A DNA stretch of 64,000 nucleotides from Chitinophagaceae bacterium C216 (GTDB lineage: Bacteria > Bacteroidota > Bacteroidia > Chitinophagales > Chitinophagaceae): positions 620,001-684,000 of the forward strand of contig CP144143.1 in NCBI GenBank assembly GCA_028485475.2, read 5' to 3'. The first letter of the stretch is position 1, and every line of letters starts with the position of its first letter. This document shows positions 61,989-64,000 of this stretch, in pieces. The position numbers and the translations under genes were made by a program. Under the pieces are notes generated by a model. The model did no database searches, was not told where the DNA came from, and saw only the letters and a list, made by a program, of their open reading frames with translations.

Positions 61989-63020
61989 TTATTGAATCGG
62001 GTTCCAGCCCTGTGCTACTAATTTGTGTTTGGCTCCGCCTTTGGTGATGATATGGCAACTTTCTTCTATATCGGCCATATATCCAATAATGCTGATTTGA
62101 TCGTTATCTTTTATTTTATCATAATCATCCTGCGCTACAGTAAATAAAAGCTCATAATCCTCACCGCCGCTGAGAGCGCATAAAGTTGGATCTAGTTCAA
62201 ACTTAAACGCTGCCAATCGGGAATCTTCCGCAATGGGAATTTTTTCTTCATATAATACACACCCCAGATTGCTTTGCTTGCAGATGTGTAAAACTTCGGA
62301 ACTAAGGCCATCGCTTACATCGATCATAGAAGTAGGAACCACTTGTTTTTCTGCAAAAAACTCCACAATGTCTTTTCGTGCTTCGGGTTTTAATAAGCGT
62401 CCGATTACATGCGTTTGTTGTTCTAAATCTGGCTGTACGGATGGTGTTTCCAGAAATATCTTTTTTTCTCTTTCCAGAAACAGCAAGCCAAGATAAGCGG
62501 CTCCCAAATCTCCCGACACACAAATTAGATCTCCTTTTTTAGCAGTACTGCGTTTTACAAATGTATCAGGAGTGACTTCTCCAATAGCGGTTACGGATAT
62601 TACAAACCCTTTTTGAGAAGTTGTGGTATCGCCTCCGACGAGGTCCACTCCATATTTATTGCAGGCCACATATACGCCTTCGTAAAACTCTTCCAAAGCC
62701 TCAAGGCTCATGCGATTGCTAACGCCAATGCTTAGTGTAATTTGAGTAGGAGTGGCATTCATGGCATATACATCGCTCAGGTTTACGATGACACTTTTAT
62801 AACCTAGATGTTTCAATGGCGTATACATCAGGTCGAAGTGAATACCCTCCAGCAACAGGTCGGTTGTGATGACGGTCTGCTTACCGAAATGATCAATAAC
62901 GGCAGCATCATCACCTACTCCCACCAGTGTAGAAGCGTTTTGCAATTCGATGTTTTTGGTGAGGTGGTCTATTAAACCAAACTCTCCCAAATCGGCTATT
63001 TCAGTTCTTTGTTCACTCAT
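61989..63020 (-). CDS. thiL: Thiamine-monophosphate kinase ThiL
   Basis: The protein has 343 residues from the ATG at 63020 (MSEQRTEIAD); the longer reading from 63077 adds 19 residues that overlap the promoter box. ThiL motifs are LGEFGLIDHLTK, GVGDDAAVID with the metal-binding Asp pair, TTDLLLEGIHFD, GGDTTTSQKGFVISVTAIGEV, SMIDVSDGLSSEVLHIC and ALSGGEDYELLFTV. It phosphorylates thiamine monophosphate to the cofactor diphosphate. No other thiamine gene adjoins, and no TPP riboswitch is visible upstream. Confidence 0.95.
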   Translation of the reverse strand: MSEQRTEIADLGEFGLIDHLTKNIELQNASTLVGVGDDAAVIDHFGKQTVITTDLLLEGIHFDLMYTPLKHLGYKSVIVNLSDVYAMNATPTQITLSIGVSNRMSLEALEEFYEGVYVACNKYGVDLVGGDTTTSQKGFVISVTAIGEVTPDTFVKRSTAKKGDLICVSGDLGAAYLGLLFLEREKKIFLETPSVQPDLEQQTHVIGRLLKPEARKDIVEFFAEKQVVPTSMIDVSDGLSSEVLHICKQSNLGCVLYEEKIPIAEDSRLAAFKFELDPTLCALSGGEDYELLFTVAQDDYDKIKDNDQISIIGYMADIEESCHIITKGGAKHKLVAQGWNPIQ

Positions 63021-63056
63021 ATATATGTGTATAAAAGTCGCTTCTAATGCGTGTAT

Positions 63057-63064
63057 CAAATGTA
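63057..63064 (-). promoter_or_regulatory. -7 promoter box of thiL
   Basis: TACATTTG on the minus strand, exact TAnnTTTG, 36 bases before the ATG at 63020. Confidence 0.55.
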
Positions 63065-63134
63065 GGATTGTATACAATAATTATTACGAAGCGCTGATAA
63101 CTTTATCTAAGTTTTCTTTTTTCGTTAGAATTAT

Positions 63135-63905
63135 TTACTGATTGTGGATCACCTTCAACATTTGTTCATGAATCAGACCATTGGTGGCCAAAATCCGGTG
63201 TTGGTAAGGGCTGTAAGGGTTTCCATCAAAATCGGTAACCTTACCTCCTGCTTCTTCAACAATCAGAAATCCTGCTGCGCTATCCCAGGGTTGTAATCTG
63301 TGTTCGTAAAAACCATCCAATCTGCCACAAGCCACCCAGCAAAGGTCTATGGCGGCAGCTCCTAAACGACGCACCGGCACTCCTTCGGTAATAAGACGTT
63401 CGAAAACCTGCAGAGGCCCGTTTTGCTCGTGGATATAAGTATAAGGGAATCCTGTAACCAGACAACTTTTCATGGCGTCGGTTTCGCTACTCACTTTAAT
63501 GGGTTTTCCGTTAAGCGTAGCACCGCCTCCCCTTTCGGCAAAGAACAACTCGTTCATATGAGGATTGTACACCATTCCCAGAATCATTTCGCCGCTTTTT
63601 TCCACCGCCACTGAAATACAGTTGATAGGAATGCCGTGGGCAAAATTGATGGTTCCATCTATGGGATCAATAATCCATTTATATTCAGAGTGTTGGGGCA
63701 GATCGCCACTTTCTTCGGTTAAAATATGATGATCGGGATAGGTTTTTTTTATGACTTCGATAATCGCTTTTTCTGAGGCTTCATCGGCTTCTGTAACGAG
63801 ATTGTTACGACCTTCCTTGTACTTGATATCAAAAGTCTGATTGAAATATTTTACTACCTGTTCCGCACCGGCCATAACGGCTTCATGTAATACTGATTTT
63901 AGCAT
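63135..63905 (-). CDS. suhB: Inositol monophosphatase family protein (SuhB-like)
   Basis: The 256-residue phosphatase has the metal-binding motifs in order: EESGDLP, KWIIDPIDGTINFAHGIP (DPIDGT) and LQPWDSAAGFLIVEEAGGKVTD (WDxAAG). It hydrolyses inositol phosphates and related sugar phosphates in the cytoplasm; SuhB homologues can also bind RNA polymerase. The length fits (about 260). A TATCTTTG box ends 5 bases before the ATG. Downstream, after 58 bases, the thiL promoter box begins. Confidence 0.92.
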   Translation of the reverse strand: MLKSVLHEAVMAGAEQVVKYFNQTFDIKYKEGRNNLVTEADEASEKAIIEVIKKTYPDHHILTEESGDLPQHSEYKWIIDPIDGTINFAHGIPINCISVAVEKSGEMILGMVYNPHMNELFFAERGGGATLNGKPIKVSSETDAMKSCLVTGFPYTYIHEQNGPLQVFERLITEGVPVRRLGAAAIDLCWVACGRLDGFYEHRLQPWDSAAGFLIVEEAGGKVTDFDGNPYSPYQHRILATNGLIHEQMLKVIHNQ

Positions 63906-63910
63906 AAGGG

Positions 63911-63918
63911 CAAAGATA
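63911..63918 (-). promoter_or_regulatory. -7 promoter box of suhB
   Basis: TATCTTTG on the minus strand, exact TAnnTTTG, with 5 bases to the ATG. The rest to the right edge (63919-64000) holds no gene I can support. Confidence 0.6.
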
Positions 63919-64000
63919 ACATTGATTTACTATATCGCTTGGTTTACTGTATGTGTAGTATCTTCCCTTAAGAAAGGGGAAAAATCCCGTTTCCTTTAGA

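Noticed and set aside
1-64000. Mobile elements, prophage, CRISPR arrays or toxin-antitoxin modules
   Set aside because: I found no transposase, integrase, phage gene, direct-repeat array or paired small toxin-antitoxin frames; the window reads as core chromosome.

Overview
This 64 kb window is a stretch of core chromosome from a member of the Bacteroidota, most likely the Chitinophagales/Chitinophagaceae. I infer this from the gene families present: DUF2480, IPExxxVDY, DUF2911, an S46 dipeptidyl-peptidase, a lysine/glutamate-rich insertion in Rho, an FMN-type glutamate synthase, and a TonB receptor with a CarboxypepD_reg-like N-terminus. Many genes also have a TAnnTTTG -7 promoter box, which is typical of the phylum, and several rare starts (TTG, GTG) are used. 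The DNA is moderately AT-rich. I see about 57 protein genes, one tRNA-Phe, and no insertion sequence, prophage, rRNA or CRISPR array.

Layout. 0-3 kb: leftward genes for a DUF2911 lipoprotein, an AcpH-like phosphodiesterase, an alpha/beta hydrolase and an SdpR/SdpI-type repressor-immunity pair with a clear palindromic operator. 3-10 kb: a deoxyhypusine-synthase-like protein and an arginase-like protein that both lack key catalytic residues, an M28 peptidase, fabG, a DUF5715 protein and chrA. 10-13.4 kb: nadD-feoA diverging from ybeY-mnmG, with three parS sites between ybeY and mnmG. 13.6-20 kb: tRNA-Phe, recQ, a kdsD-GMP-exonuclease operon and nadA. 20.08-20.67 kb: an AT-rich gene-free region packed with DnaA boxes and a DnaA-trio-like element, which I propose as the chromosomal origin of replication. 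20.7-32 kb: a DPP11-like S46 peptidase, a YtxH-like protein, a NUDIX-fold regulator, rho, asnS, a dienelactone hydrolase and a heparinase II/III plus GH88 pair. 32-47.6 kb: an FMN glutamate synthase, lysS, a secreted galM, a Tat-exported oxidoreductase, a siderophore receptor with a PepSY reductase, msrB, adk, an OmpA protein and feoB. 47.7-64 kb: an IPExxxVDY protein, a pterin dehydratase, ppiD, DUF2480, kdsB-corA, a sterol desaturase-type enzyme, an S9 peptidase, dnaN, recX-omega-amidase, and suhB-thiL-S41 peptidase.

How the parts fit. The strongest reading is that this is the origin-proximal region of the chromosome: an origin candidate at 20.1-20.6 kb, a parS cluster about 9 kb away beside mnmG (gidA), and dnaN within 40 kb, while dnaA, parA and parB are not in the window. 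Metabolic themes are Kdo and mannose nucleotide supply (kdsD, GMP, kdsB), iron uptake by two routes (TonB/PepSY and Feo, with feoA and feoB 35 kb apart), NAD synthesis (nadA, nadD), peptide scavenging (S46, S9, M28, S41) and uronic-acid polysaccharide breakdown (heparinase II/III plus GH88). Many transcription units end in clear hairpin terminators, which are listed individually.
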